Shown here: piece after piece, positions 52,196 to 64,000 of the stretch
How the letters are laid out: each line of letters starts with the position of its first letter
Numbering within the stretch: the first letter of the stretch is position 1
DNA from: Zonotrichia leucophrys gambelii
Lineage: Eukaryota; Chordata; Aves; Passeriformes; Passerellidae
Direction of reading: 5' to 3'
DNA: 64,000 nt
Assembly (NCBI RefSeq): GCF_028769735.1
Contig: NC_088170.1
Span: 46,420,585 to 46,484,584 of the forward strand
Notes under the pieces: model-generated
Told to the model about the DNA's origin: nothing
Seen by the model: only the letters and a program-made list of their open reading frames with translations
Databases searched by the model: none
Translations under genes and position numbers: made by a program

Positions 52196-52336
52196 AAACG
52201 TCACAGAAACACTCAGCTGATCCCCCTGGATCAAGCTGGCTCCTACCACAATTATTTGCTCTGGACATGTAGGGTCTGAACAGATTCCATGTTGCTCCAC
52301 TAATTTTCTCATACTCCACAGTACTTTCTGCTTGCC
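52196..52336 (-). CDS. Weak candidate exon (- strand)
   Basis: On the - strand GTGTCCTTGCAG is a moderate acceptor before 52336, and TTT followed by GTGAGT is a strong donor at 52195. The 141-nt block is open for 47 codons, phase 0 at both ends, with pieces such as RKLVEQHGICSDPTCPEQ and VVGASLIQGDQ. It matches no family I know and lies far from the other - strand candidates, so linkage to them is not shown. A chance frame is quite possible. Confidence 0.2.
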
Positions 52337-53271
52337 CTGCAAGGACACTTTTACTTTGGGCCCAGTATTATTAGGTCACACAAACCATCTCAGGTCCAGA
52401 AGACTGCCCAGGTTTTTGCAGGCACACACAGCTCATTCCTGGCTCTGTGGGAGCCAGAGAAAGTCCAGAAACATGAAGAAAACCAGTAAACCCAGCTGAA
52501 CTCATTTTTCTTGGACAGATAACACAGTGCCTGTAGTCTCTTCAGCTATTTTATCTAAGTTTTCATACAAGTTCAAGCACTGGTTGCCGATTATTTCTGA
52601 GGTGGGAAGCCATTACTTGTCCAGCGTGCTTTTGTGTGGAATTAATGATAATGAATTAATGGTTTTTAAAGACTGGCAAATGGCTAAGCTGCCTTGTAAT
52701 GCCTTCAAGGAGAGAAGGATTCAAGTGCAGAAACAGATTATTAGTGTGCCAAGGTGATGCAGTGAATTGATGCCAGAAGTGTTAGACTGGAAGATGAAAA
52801 TTTCAGAGGTTCCACAAAATCAAAAGGCTGGTTGAAGCCTGAGGGGTGAAGAAATGAGGCACTGCAGTTGTGACAAAGCCTGCATGTATTTGTTGTTTCC
52901 AAAATGAGTGCTGGGCTGTCTAAATAAGAGCAGAAATACAGAATTGGACACCAGACATGTCCTCAGCCAGCAGCCACCATCTGCCTGCACCAGTGCTGTG
53001 TCATCATGCTGTGATAGCTCGTGACTGCGAAATTAGTGGGTCTGCAAAGAGTTTAAAGGATAAGTACAACCCATGTCAAAGAACAGTAGTCCCAGAATAA
53101 CTCTCAGGATGTCAAAACCATCAGGGTACCTGATATCTGAAAGATCCTTTCCTCCCAACCACCACAACTGACTCTTCCTTGCTGATTCAGTCCCTGCAGT
53201 TTTCTGACTAAAATCAAAATACTCTGTAGCACTTCCTAGTTCTCCAACCTGGGTGCAGTTTGTTTGGAGTT

Positions 53272-53331
53272 TTTTTTATTGTTTTGTTTTGGTTTGGTTT
53301 GGTTTGGTGTGGTTTTTGGTTTTGTTTTTGT
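53272..53331. repeat. T/G-rich simple repeat (TTTGG and TTTTG units)
   Basis: Alternating TTTTG and TTTGG pentamers, with a pure (GGTTT) core around 53291-53306. Simple low-complexity sequence. Confidence 0.9.
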
Positions 53332-56300
53332 CTCAACTGGGACAAGGGCTGTGATCTCTCTTGGTCTCTTGTATGGATAAGGAATATGGGTACCTCTTAG
53401 GACACTGGTAGGCCACATGCCACACAGAGACATTCAGGGTAGGGAGGCCACAGATGTACCATTCAGGGTTGATTTTCAGACATGTATATGACCATTCTTT
53501 CAACACACACTGGATTAAACCAGCTCATTGTATTACCATGTATAAACATTTTTTACTCTTACTCTACAATAAATGTAGGGGTGGTTGTAATATTGACTTG
53601 AAATAAGGAATTATCATCTTTAAAAGACTGAGGAAGACTGAGCTAGAACACAAAGAGGTTATTAATTCTTTTGAAAATATACCACATAGGCTTGAGTCAA
53701 TAGGTAGTGAGGTAATTAATAAAGAGCAAGGCTAACAATATATTTGTATTCTCTTTGTGCACAAAATGTAACCTGAATAGACATAAAATCCATCCTGTTA
53801 TTGTCTTTCTCTTCTTGTGGTTGTGATGGAAAGGAGATGAATGTATTTAAGAGTGGTTTCCTATACACTGTGGTCTTGTACAGTATCCCATTAACATTAC
53901 AGAATAGGATTGGTACTGCAATGAATTATTGAGACAAGAAGCTGTATACATACTTCTCTATCATTTGGTAGGTTATGTGCCTTGACTTTCCTACAAATTC
54001 ACCAACTTTTCACAGAAATAAAATGCAAATTATGGCTACTTCGGTAAATTCTTTTTCCAGGAAAGCAGGAATCCTAAAGGTTTTAAAAATACCAATTTCA
54101 AGGAAATTAAAAAACTTTTTCACTAAGACTTTCTGTGCATTTATTTTTAAATGCTTAGTTTATAATGTTACATTGCACTAAACCTTTCACTTTATATAGA
54201 TTTTAGGGTGCATGCTGTCAGCTGGTTTTAGATTGAATTGCTGCTGGAAAGGCAGGTTGCCTTTTCCCCACAGTCCCAGTTTCATGTTGCCCTCCTCTCT
54301 TCATAATGGAGTATCTTTCTGTGTAGTCAGTTGAGTTCAGTTAGCAAATTATTTATTTTTCTGGCATTTCAGATAGACCCTGGTATGAATGACAATTGAT
54401 TTTACATCTGAGTAGATGGGTGCAGACCAAATCAAGTTTGTAGAATCAGTTTGTATTCCAAGGTAGGTTATTAGCTCAGGCACATTTAGATACCCTGTTC
54501 CAGGCCAGAGCTGTATTCCAGCCCAGGTCTGTGTATGTTTGTACATACCTTGAGTGGTCCACTCCCAAGCAAGTTTTAAAGTTGTTTTAGAGTACCAAAC
54601 ATTAACTCTAGAGTTTTTCTGCCAAAATAAACACTAAATCAAACAGAAGCAGACCTTCCTGATAGCCAGTCTGTACAGTACTGTTCAAACAGCTGGAACA
54701 CCTAGTGGTGTGAGTCCCAGTAATGAAAGCCTGGGTGGGAAATCATAAATGAATTGCAATCTGTTTCACAAGGTTACAAGTTATGAAAGTTGCCACAGTT
54801 GCTCAATTCTTTGATGTTTAGAGGATCTTAGTCCTCTGAAAGGGTTTACTGAATTTGGTCTGATGCATTGAGCAGTCCTTCGTCTATATTCAAAGTTTAT
54901 GATATCAAAAATGTTGTTAAATGCTATATACGTTCACTAACTTTTTTGTCTGTGAAACAATACAAATTCTTGTGCACAGAGAGAAATCAGGTCCCTGAGC
55001 AAAAAAATTTCCAAACTACAAGTGCTTCAAGTGACCCAGCCACAAATTATATAAAGACTTGCTCGATGAGCTCTCAATATTTTCTGCATATAAACACTCA
55101 CCTAATCTTCCATCAACCTGTTTTTGGTATAACTCCCACTTTCCATAAACTGCATTTTGAATCCTTAAAGGTGATGGCAAAGAAAAGAAAATAATATTTT
55201 AGAATCTCTATGAGCAGGATTAATGAGTGGGTTAAACTCAGTCCCTTTGAATGGGAATTTATTGATTCTCACTGTAACGTAAAGAAGAGAATGATGGAGA
55301 ATTCACTTACTCACTTTGTCTAACTCTCTTTGGTGTGGTGAACTGAAGGTAATGGTTGTGAGATTGTGAAAGGAATATATTAGAAACCTGCATCATTTAC
55401 CATTCCACCATTTCTTAGTTTTCCTCTTACATTCTTACTTTTATTGTTGGCAGCTTTAGGTGCACATATGCTATTTTAAATTCAGAATTTGAATAAATTC
55501 ACAAAAGAAAATTATGTACTCACTTTACAAGGTCAAAAGCAATTTTTTTTTCACTGACAGCTCAGCCTGATTGTATTGGACATTTAAAATTCAATTTGTG
55601 TTATTTCTGCCAAATCTAGTACATAAGCATTAGCAATAATGATTTGGAAGCCACATTTAGCTGGTTTAGCTGTTATTCCAAATGTGACCATAACTATAGC
55701 ATCTAAGTGGAGTACTGATAGCCTTGTTAAAGATTCATGCAGTGCCCAGGACACATCTCTATTCTATAGCTACTTCAGTGCTGCTGGACTGACAAATATA
55801 GCATTGTTTTTCTCACTGTAGAGTGACTCACTCTCACCATACAAGATAATACTTTTATAAAATAAGTTTTCTGAGCACAGCAGCATGTGGCAATAATTTG
55901 TGAAATAAAAACAACAATAAATGAAAAATTAGTATTTAAAAATCTGTATGTAAATCTCATTCTTATTTAGCTTATTTTGGACTTAGCAAATGTGATATCT
56001 AATATCAAACTGCTTTTAAAACAGCGATGAAAACTTCAATTTATGCTGTCAGGTCATTGCAAACTGTAATAACTCAAGAATTTTGCGATTACTGTTCACT
56101 ACATGAACTTATTTGTTTCTCATTTTATACAAATCAACATCTTAAATCCTAGAAAAGTTATTGATATACGTAGGTGTGAGAACAGCACACCTGTGGGTCC
56201 TTTTGTGCAGACACTGCAGGTGCAAATTCTGTGCTATGTCATGACCCATGGTGCTCTGTTGGCTATGATTTGACTTCAGCACATATGAGACATTGCAGAT

Positions 56301-57040
56301 ACTATTTCTAAAAGCAGCTCCTGTGTCCATCTAAGATATCTGGCCCATATTCTGCTTCAGTTGAGCACCTCAAATCACAAGGCACATTCAGAAATGTGCC
56401 AAATGTTATGCGTCTTTCCTGACATTTCACTTGTGAGCTGCCCTATCACTTCTTCCCACTGGGCAGCTTAAAGTCACATCTTGACAGCTTGCTGAAAGAC
56501 CTCGTGCTGCAGCAGACATAAGCTGCCACAGAAATTTAAGAAACAAAGGAATGCTTCTAAACAAGTAGAGTTTGGCTTCCTGCTCTGCTCTTTTTTTCTC
56601 TGCTACTTCTTGTACAACAGTAAGGAAAGAGGTGAGCAGTACAAATTAATTTTGGTCCAAACTACAGGTCCTATATGTCCTCTTCTTAACGCTGAGAGGC
56701 AGATTCTGCTACATTCAGAGTTCTGCTGTGTTCTCAGATGCTTCAAGCTCTCCTTGCTAATAATGCATGTGAAAAACAGAGGAAATACACAGTGTGAAAT
56801 ATGCTAGGATATACACTTGAGAACATAAGGGTGGGCTGTGGTGAGAGAAGTCATAATAAGAAAGACATCAAACAGCACACCAAACTTCCCCTTCTCCCCA
56901 GCTGCACCTGTGGAAGGCAGAGCCTGAGGCCATAGTGCTGTCCTCCCATGCCATGCCACTGCCACCAGATGTGCTTCCCATCACTGAGGTCCGTGCTACT
57001 CCAGCTGTGAGCAGGCTCTAGTCTGAACCACCACCACCAT

Positions 57041-57463
57041 CACAGCCACCCTGGCTGATCTTCATGCCTCCATCTGGGCCTTCAGCACGGGCCTGCTCTG
57101 CTGCTGCCTTTCTCCTGGAGCTGGGCCCAGGGGCTGTGTGTGGGGTGTGCCAGCAGGCAGTGGTGGCACCATCATCACCATCATCACCATCACAGCCACC
57201 CTGGCTGATCTTCATGCCTCCATCTGGGCCTTCAGCACGGGCCTGTTCTGCTGCAGCCTTTCTCCTGGAGCTGGGCCCAGGGGCTGTGTGTGGGGTGTGC
57301 CAGCAGGCAGTGGTGGCACCATCATCACCATCACAGCCACCCTGGCTGATCTTCATGCCTCCATCTGCGCCTTCAGCATGGGCCTGTTCTGCTGCTGCCT
57401 TTCCCCTGGAGCTGGGCCCAGGGGCTGTGTGTGGGGTGTGCCAGCAGGCAGTGGTGGCACTGC
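57041..57463. repeat. GC-rich minisatellite, three units of 150, 141 and about 132 bp
   Basis: Units begin with CACAGCCACCCTGGCTGATC at 57041, 57191 and 57332. Each holds GGAGCTGGGCCCAGGGGCTG and GGTGTGCCAGCAGGCAGTGG, and the first two close with a CATCAC trinucleotide tract. The second unit is 9 bp shorter because that tract lost one CATCATCAC. Because 150 and 141 are multiples of three, frames on both strands stay open across the array (151 codons on +, 159 on -). The repeat, not a gene, explains them. A coding repeat cannot be excluded, but several frames are equally open and there is no splice context. Confidence 0.95.
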
Positions 57464-57930
57464 CAAGAACTCGCCGAGCACACTCCCACACGGCCAAAGT
57501 GCTGGAAGGTCATGAATGAGGGGAAAGGGCATCATGGGCCATGGAGAGCTGGATCAGGCACATAATCTGCATCCAGTGTAGCAACACCACATAGGTCTCA
57601 ATTGTACAACTTAATTTTTATTTTTATTCTTTGAGAAGTGAAATTTTGAAACTAGCTTCATATTTGGGGTTGGTTCAGAAGGTTTATCTCACATAGTTCA
57701 GTCCCATTAGGATTGGAAAAAATGTAGCTTCATAGCAGTTAAGCTGGTAATAAACTACTACCTAAAAGTATTTTTCCCAATTAAAAATAAAACCTATATT
57801 TTTATACAAATAAAAATGTCTTACAACTTTACATCCTAATTATAGTTTAAAAGTGTCAAATTCTTTGAAAAAACCATTACAAGCCAGCTAAAGGGAGAGT
57901 GGAAAACAGTTTTATCATAATTATACAATT
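57464..57930. other. AT-rich sequence, no gene seen
   Basis: Short stretch between the minisatellite and the old CR1 relic. It holds no recognisable feature. Confidence 0.55.
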
Positions 57931-58260
57931 GTGAAGTTTTACAATAAAGAAGTTTCTAAGAATTTCTGTTTGTCTGAAGTGCCTTGTAGATTTCTTTACA
58001 GTTTTAATTGCTCAATCAAAAGAAAACACCTGTTTGAAATTAACATACATCCAAATAAAGAACAAAGACATGCATTTTTGACAATGAGAATAATTAACCA
58101 CTGGAAGAGACTATCAAAGGATACAAAGCATTCTCATTCACTCTCCTTAAATCAAGAGTAAGTCTGTTTTTAAAAGACACTGTCTCTTATTCTAGGATCG
58201 TTTATTTGAAGTTCCATGATCTGTGCTATGCAAGAGATTGTAATAATGATGGTAATTTTT
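57931..58260 (+). mobile_element. Ancient CR1/L3-type LINE 3' end
   Basis: A + frame carries MRIINHWKRLSKDT, equivalent to the ORF2 C-terminal VxxHWNRLP segment of CR1-type LINEs. It is followed at DNA level by CTTAAATCAAGA, then a TGATCTGTGCTATGCAAGAG and TAATAATGATGGTAAT series. That order is what amniote-wide CR1 3' ends show (CTTTAAATCAAGACTGGA, a GGCCTGTGTTATGCAGGAGG block, then GATGATCATAATGG). Divergence is high, so it predates modern birds. The left limit is uncertain. Confidence 0.7.
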
Positions 58261-59082
58261 TGCTAGAGATGTCAGAGAATATTTTGGCTCCTGGGACAGT
58301 CACATAGCACATCCCTGATCTCTGGCTCCTGACAGCTGCCATCATTCTGCAATCTCTCTTTCCTGCAGATGAAACAGTCAGCAAGTTTTAGAGATATTTA
58401 TCCCTATTTGGTCTGTAGCTTTCACATTGTCCCTAGTACAACCTTCCATCTCAAAACCTCTTTACTTGTTAGAATGAAAGCAATATTGTAGTTGCTCTGA
58501 AAGTATTTTGCAAAAGGAAAAAAAAATACATATATTTAATTAAACTCTAAGAGCCAAATTCAGAGGTGTTTTAAGCATCTTTCCCTGATTTCACTATCCC
58601 TACCTTTAAAAACATTGCTGTTACTTCTCAGACTTGAATATTTGGACCTTGGTGTTCCAAGACATGTTCAAGCTGTGAATTAAATGTGGTCCTATGCATG
58701 GACAGCTTACATGTATGCTGCAAAGCAGTGAACCAAATTCCACTTCAGTTTACTGCATTTATACCCTAAATATTTCTCATCTCTGCTGGTCTGGCTGGGG
58801 ATGCAGACTCCACCTGCTCATCACCTAAATAACTATGGGATGTGTCAGCACTCAATAAAGGACAGAGCCAGTTTTCTTGGGATTTGTCACTCAAATCCAG
58901 CCTACCTGTGTTGTGTCCTCTAGGCTCTGCAGGAGGATAGATCATGAATGGGAAAGCTGTTGCTGGCCTAAGTAGTACTTATAAGCCAGGTAGGGATTTC
59001 TGCTAGCAAATCCACTCAGGTACTGTGGGACTATGCTGAGACAGTTCCTTTCTGCTATTTCTCTCTTCTGTCTTTTCCCTTC
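58261..59082. other. Unique sequence, no gene seen
   Basis: Nothing recognised between the two CR1 copies. Confidence 0.55.
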
Positions 59083-61353
59083 CTCTCAATTCTTTGATCT
59101 GCTCCTTGTAAACAGAGTGGATCTCCTGAGTGAAGCAGTGATTCACAGCCACCTTGGCCACAGTGACCACAAAGCAACTGAATTTAAAACGGTTGAAACA
59201 AGCAGAAGAAGCAAAATTCCAGCTTCTGCACATGACGAGGGAAGACTTCAGATTGCTCTGGGAATTAGTAAGTATGGTCCCCTGGAAAAATGTTTTTGCA
59301 TGCGCTGAAGTCCATTGGTGCTGATCACTTTTTAAACATCCCTTCCTAAAGGCACAGAAACAGGCAATTCCCAAATGTTGGAAGTCATGCAGGTGAGGCA
59401 GAAAGTCAGGTCAGTTGAACTTGATTTCTTCTCTGGAAAATAAGGCAAATTAAGGTGTTTGCCCAGTGGAAGCAAGGTTGGGTAACATGGGACAAATACA
59501 GTGATTCTGTTTGCCACTGTAGGGAGAAAATTCATATAACCAAAGTTCAACTGGAGTTGAACCTGCCAGAACTGTGGGGGACAATAAAAGCAATTTTTTC
59601 CAAATATGTTAATGGCAATTAACATAAATTAACATTGACCCATTATAGGATGAGGATGGTTGCCTCACAAACAGGGACATGAACAAGGCAGAGGTGTTTC
59701 ACATGTTCTTTGCCTCGGTCTTCAACATGGATGATGGACCAAGTGGTTCCCATTGCCCTGATTTGGAGAACCATGGCTGTGAGAATGATCAACTCTCAGT
59801 CACCCTGAAACTGTGCAGGATCTGTTTCTCCAGCTGGATCCCTATAAATCTATGGGGCATGATAGAATTCATCCAAGAATCCTCAAAAAGCTGCTGATGT
59901 CATTGTAAAACCTCTCTTGATGATTTTTGAGCAGTCTAGGGAATCTGGAGAGGTCCCAGCTGGAAACTGGAACCCTGCAAATATTGTCCCAGTTTTCAAG
60001 GACAAGAAGGAGAACCCTGGACTACAGGGGTAGTCTGTTGACTGTCAATTTCACTGTGGTGCCTGGTAAAGTTATGGAGAGGGTTATTTTGGGAGGTATT
60101 GAAAAACACCTGAAAGACAAGGCAGTCATTGTTTACAACCAGCAGGAGGAAAGTCCTGCTTATCAAACCTGACATGACAAGTCATGACAAGGTAACCCCA
60201 CCCAGCTGACCAAGGGAAGGCAGTTGACTTAATTCTTTTGGATTTCAGCACAGATTTTAATACTGTCTGTCACAAGATCCTTCTGTACGAAATGTCCATC
60301 CCACAGCTGGATAAACATTTTATGTGATGGATGAGCAACTGGCTCATGAGTCAGGCCCAAAGGGTTACAGTGAATGGGGTGACAGCAGACTGGTGACCTG
60401 TCACTAGTGGAGTTCCACAGGGCTCCATCCTTGGCCCTGTGCCCTTCAACATCCTCATACAGGACTTGGACATCGTACAGGAGGGGGTACTGAGCAAGCT
60501 CACAGACAATACAAAACTGGGAGGAGCTGTTGACTCCTTCAAGGGCAGGGAGGCCCTGCAGAGAGGCCCTGACAACACAGAGAGCAAGGCAACCACCAAC
60601 CATATGGAGTTCAACATTGGAAAGTGCCAGATTCTGCACTTGGGATGGGGCATCTCTGGATGTATGGACAGACTGGGGAATGGGATATTGGAAAACAACA
60701 CCACAGAAATGAGCCTGGGGGTCCTGATCTATGGCAAATTTAATTTGAGTCAGCAGTGCCCTGGCAGCCAGGAGGGCCAACCCTGCCCTGGGGTGCATCA
60801 GGCACAGCATCACCAGCCAGGCAAGGAAGGGGATTGTCCTGCTCTGCTCTGCACTGGGGCAGCCTCACCTCGAGTGCTGGGGGCAGTTTTGGGTGCCACA
60901 ATACAAGAAAGATATAAAACTATGCGACAGTGTCCAGAGGAGGGCAATCAAGATGGTGAAGGGCCTTGAGGGAAACCTCCTTTTGAGGAGTGGCTGAGGT
61001 CACTTGGTCTGGAGAAGAGGAGACTGAGGGGAGACCTCATTGTGCTCTGCAACTTCCTCATGAGGGGAAGAGGAGGGGCAAGCACTGATATCTTCCGTCT
61101 GGTGATCAGAGACAGGAGGGAGTGGCCTGAAGTTGTGTCAGGGGAGGTTTAGGTTGGATATTAGAAAAAGGGTGTTTGGGCAACAGATTCCCCAGGGAAG
61201 TGGTCACAGCACCAAGCCTGTCAGAGTTCTAGATACATTTGGACAGGCACCTACTCTCAGGCATATGGTGTGACTCTTGAGCAGAGCTGAGACTTGGACT
61301 CAATGATTATCATGGGTCCCTCCAAACTCACCTTATTCTATGATTCTGTGAAA
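59083..61353 (+). mobile_element. 5'-truncated CR1 LINE, about 2.3 kb, inactive
   Basis: This is the largest transposon in the window. In order on +: the end of the endonuclease domain (FDLLLVNRVDLLSEA and LGHSDH, about 59085-59170); the linker (WGTIKAIFSKYVNGN near 59580, NKAEVFHMFFASVFNMDD near 59680); RT entry with VPGKVMERVILGGIEKHLKD (about 60060-60120); a DLILLDFSTDFNTV-like block (60227-60270); TSGVPQGSILGPV (60402-60443); the catalytic block decayed to TDNTKLGG (60500-60525); then ORF2 C-terminal sequence and a 3' untranslated region ending TTATTCTATGATTCTGTGAA (61333-61352). Stops and frameshifts interrupt the frame and the first catalytic Asp of the palm is changed, so it cannot retrotranspose by itself. 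Missing 5' sequence is the usual result of incomplete reverse transcription. It is better preserved than the other CR1 copies here, hence younger. A 194-codon antisense frame inside it is incidental. Confidence 0.95.
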
Positions 61354-64000
61354 TCATAGCTCAGGGGAGGTTTCTGCTGCACCTAGGCAGCAGGCAGGCA
61401 CCTCAGAAAACATCCCTGTTGTATCTGTCATTTTATTCAGTGTTTTTAATTTTCACTCATTTACAAGAGATGATTATGTAGTTGCAGCCATAAGATTTTT
61501 GATATGGGAAAATATTCAGCCCAAAATATACACTCATCATAATACAGAGCACAAGAAATAATAGTAAGGAGAGGCTTTTAATAAGGTATAACAAAATGGT
61601 TTATCACTGTAACATGTAAAAAAAACTGTAGCCAAACTTACAAAAAGCCTCCAATTTGTTAGATCTTCTATTTACTCTCAGGTAACATAAGCCTGCTCCA
61701 CAGGTTGTGTCCTAGGCATGTGGTTTTTAAACAAGATCTTTTTTTTTTCGTCTCTGTTGTCCAATCTTCAAATTTTTACTGGAAGAATTTACCACCATGA
61801 ATTTGAGTGACTCAATTGTAAGCATCACTATGAAATTTTCATCAATTTCTTGAAACTGCATTTGTGACATTGCAAAATGACACAATGAAACTTAAATAAT
61901 GCACATTTTAAAATTTGTATGAAATCATTAAGGTTTTATGAACAAATCTATGTGAAGAATTTGTCTAAAGTTTATGTATTTCAGACTCAGGTTTGTGGAA
62001 TAATTTGGCTGGCTTGACTTTGTCCATCCATTTTCAGCTCTTCAGCACCTTCACCATTACCCAGTTTATGTATGTATTTATGTCTTTGTTTCCTCCAAGA
62101 AGATGTGGGCTCATTGCACCATCTTTGTGCAAACCAAAGACTGCTTTCCCATCTCAGCAGTTCAGAGCAGTTCATCCCAGGGAGGGCTCACGGATGAGAC
62201 TTGGCAGTGTGTTCAGCCACCGCTGCCCATCAGGAGAGCAGCCTCTGCAGACCCAGGGTATGAGCAGACCAAGCCTCCCCTCGCCTGCAGGGCACTGGTT
62301 TGACACACCTGCATCTCTGCACAGCTGCAGGAGCCTTCATGTCAGGAGGGGAAATTACAGAGTGATTAATAAACAGCTTGGCATGTGATGCCAGGCATGA
62401 GGAAAAGTATTGAGAATACAGCAAGGTAGGTTTTTGAAGGGGAGTTGCAATTTTAAATGTTGCTATTAGAGAGGTTTTCCCTGAAAGCTTCAGCAACTGT
62501 AGGACTGTATCTTTAGAAGACAAACCGTTCCATAGGTGTTCCAGGCTCAGAAGTTTGAATTTTCTGCTTTTGTACTCACTATAGCAGAGCTCTATCTGCA
62601 TAACTGCCAGCACCAGTGCATTTTGCAGCTGTCCGCTTTCAACCATGATTTGCTTGTCACTAATGTTACGGTAATTCATACTATGGTATGGTTTTATTTG
62701 TATATAAGTAAATTATCTGCTATATATTTGCACAAATATGTAATTGTTCTAAGTAAAAAACCCAAATGCAAATGAATGGGATTGCTTGTGGAATACAAAC
62801 AGAACAACATAGTTACTAAAGAATGGGTAACATGCAAAAAAGGAATATTTCCTGGACCCTTAGTTTGGGGAGGTTTACTTGAACCTTGGTATTTAATTTA
62901 TCTGTCAGGAAAGGCAAGGCCCTCATGCCCAATGAGGTGTCAGCATTCTGACTGAGCAGTGCTGCTGGATTAGAGGGTGGTTTGACTAGCTCAGTCAGGG
63001 AAACACATCAACAGCTAAAGGGAGACCCCACAGCAGGTCTTTCCACTTTATGACCCCTCTGGATCTTCCTCTTATTTGAGTATAACCCACTGCCAGCAGC
63101 TGCCAGTGCTTGTGGAGGACTCACACTAACAGAGTAACACTCTTTATTAATATAAAATTGTGACAGGTCAAGGTTCAAGGATTGTCGGTGATAGTAGCTG
63201 GCTGCAAAAATGCATTCAAAGCAATACACAGAAAAGCTCCAATAAAATTATTTAGCACAGACAGGGATGTCAATAGGCATCCCTGCAAGGAAGAAGACAG
63301 GCCCATTGACTGCCCTCAGCAGTTCCAATGGAGCCTTCCCTAATTTTCCCCCATTCTCAAATTACTTTTATACTATTTCTTTGTATTTAGGTGGAGCTTG
63401 AGTGAATTTATTAATTAATTATTTATTTACAGGTGAGTATAAATTTGTCCCACTTCACTTTTAAAGATACAGTCAAAAAGAATATACAGTGCATGCCCAG
63501 TGAGGAGTGGTCATACCTTGGAGGTGGGTAACTTTGGGAGGCCGGTGTGTGTTAGGATTGCAATTAGGGTATAATTTGAGGAGAGTGATTTTTGCCACAG
63601 TTTTTGGCTCAACAGCAAGACATCTCCTATCTCCCCTGGTGGACAGGTGTTATGCAGCTTCTCAGCTGAGTACCTCCCTGCAAGGATTCCAGCAGAGCTT
63701 GGCCACAGTCTCTCCATTCTGCCCCACCTTCTATTCCATCCCCCTTGGCAGGTGCTGTGGTTGCAGATTGTGGTGTGGGGAATCATCATGGAATAGGTTT
63801 TGAGTATGCCAACTTCATTTCATCCCAGAACCAGCAACTGTATTTTATAATTTCTATATCATTATAATTTACATTAGGATGTGAATAAAACTTCTTGGTT
63901 TCCTCTAATTGTATCCCTAGACATCTTTCACCAGCTGGGCATCTGAAAAGGAAGTTGTCTTAATTATAGCTGTAATGCCAAACAAGAGGCAAATAAGGTC
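61354..64000. other. Unique sequence at the right edge, possible antisense element
   Basis: No gene is supported. On the - strand, 63160-63140 reads TTAATAAAGAG, a polyadenylation-like signal. The sequence on both sides (about 62930-63800) is more GC-balanced than the rest and might be a decayed LTR element or transcript end, but no termini or target duplication were found. A T run occurs at 61740. Confidence 0.4.
63262..63285. repeat. 8-bp hairpin
   Basis: CAGGGATG (63262-63269) pairs with CATCCCTG (63278-63285) across 8 bases. Short, and possibly fortuitous. Confidence 0.6.

Larger units (their letters stand above)
39476..57040. other. Long AT-rich stretch without a supported gene
   Basis: Beyond simple repeats (46616-46637 and 53272-53331) and one exon-like block (52196-52336), nothing was recognised in this 17.5 kb. 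There are many short open frames, none with conserved motifs. A T-rich tract lies at 48810-48860. It is best read as intergenic or deep intronic DNA. Confidence 0.5.

Noticed and set aside
57018..57519. Repeat proteins of 151 (+) and 159 (-) codons
   Set aside because: They are translations of the minisatellite. Both strands and several frames are open, with no splice or promoter context.
60229..60813. 194-codon - strand frame
   Set aside because: It is antisense to the CR1 reverse transcriptase, whose + strand motifs explain the sequence.
1..64000. CRISPR arrays, operons, tRNA or rRNA genes
   Set aside because: No direct-repeat/spacer array, ribosome-binding sites with packed genes, cloverleaf-type sequence or rRNA core was seen. 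The content is that of a vertebrate nuclear genome.

Overview
The window looks like gene-poor, AT-rich chromosomal DNA from a bird, most likely a songbird (passerine). The evidence is the repeat content. The recognisable transposons are nearly all CR1-type LINEs, and two of the CR1 copies end in the avian-style 3' tail ATTCTATGATTCTRTG. A 1.26 kb solo LTR with TGTCRTGGTTTGA ends and a 5-bp target duplication fits the avian endogenous retrovirus families I know. There are no bacterial-type operons, no rRNA or tRNA genes that I could see, and no long conserved open reading frame.

Layout. 1-6 kb: unique AT-rich sequence with the solo LTR at 1026-2289. 6-18 kb: an old antisense CR1 reverse-transcriptase relic (6060-6680), short CR1 tails (10354-10520 and 17025-17118), two exon-like blocks on the + strand (12055-12253 and 13244-13411), and a TAATA-type microsatellite (17255-17383). 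18-24 kb: unique AT-rich DNA, parts of which have the texture of conserved non-coding elements. 24.27-25.09 kb: an isolated CpG- and GC-rich island with a perfect CTCF-type motif, a 70-bp tandem duplication and a hairpin; it is the most promoter- or insulator-like element here. 26.2 kb: a MIR-like SINE relic. 28.56-28.94 kb: two exon-like blocks on the - strand with compatible splice sites and phase. 29-57 kb: a long stretch of unique DNA with simple repeats, a degraded CR1 reverse-transcriptase fragment (39220-39475) and a GC-rich patch flanked by a perfect inverted repeat (35680-35862). 57-61 kb: a three-unit GC-rich minisatellite, an ancient CR1/L3-type 3' end and the largest transposon, a 2.3 kb 5'-truncated CR1. 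61-64 kb: unique DNA with a possible antisense polyadenylated element near the right edge.

No complete protein-coding gene can be supported. The exon candidates have good splice signals and matching phase, but I could not assign any to a known family, and equally protein-like strings turned up where no splice site supports them. They are therefore low-confidence. The best reading is an intergenic or deep-intronic gene desert holding several generations of CR1 (amniote-age relics, mid-age fragments and a younger 2.3 kb copy), one solo LTR, and a few possible regulatory elements.
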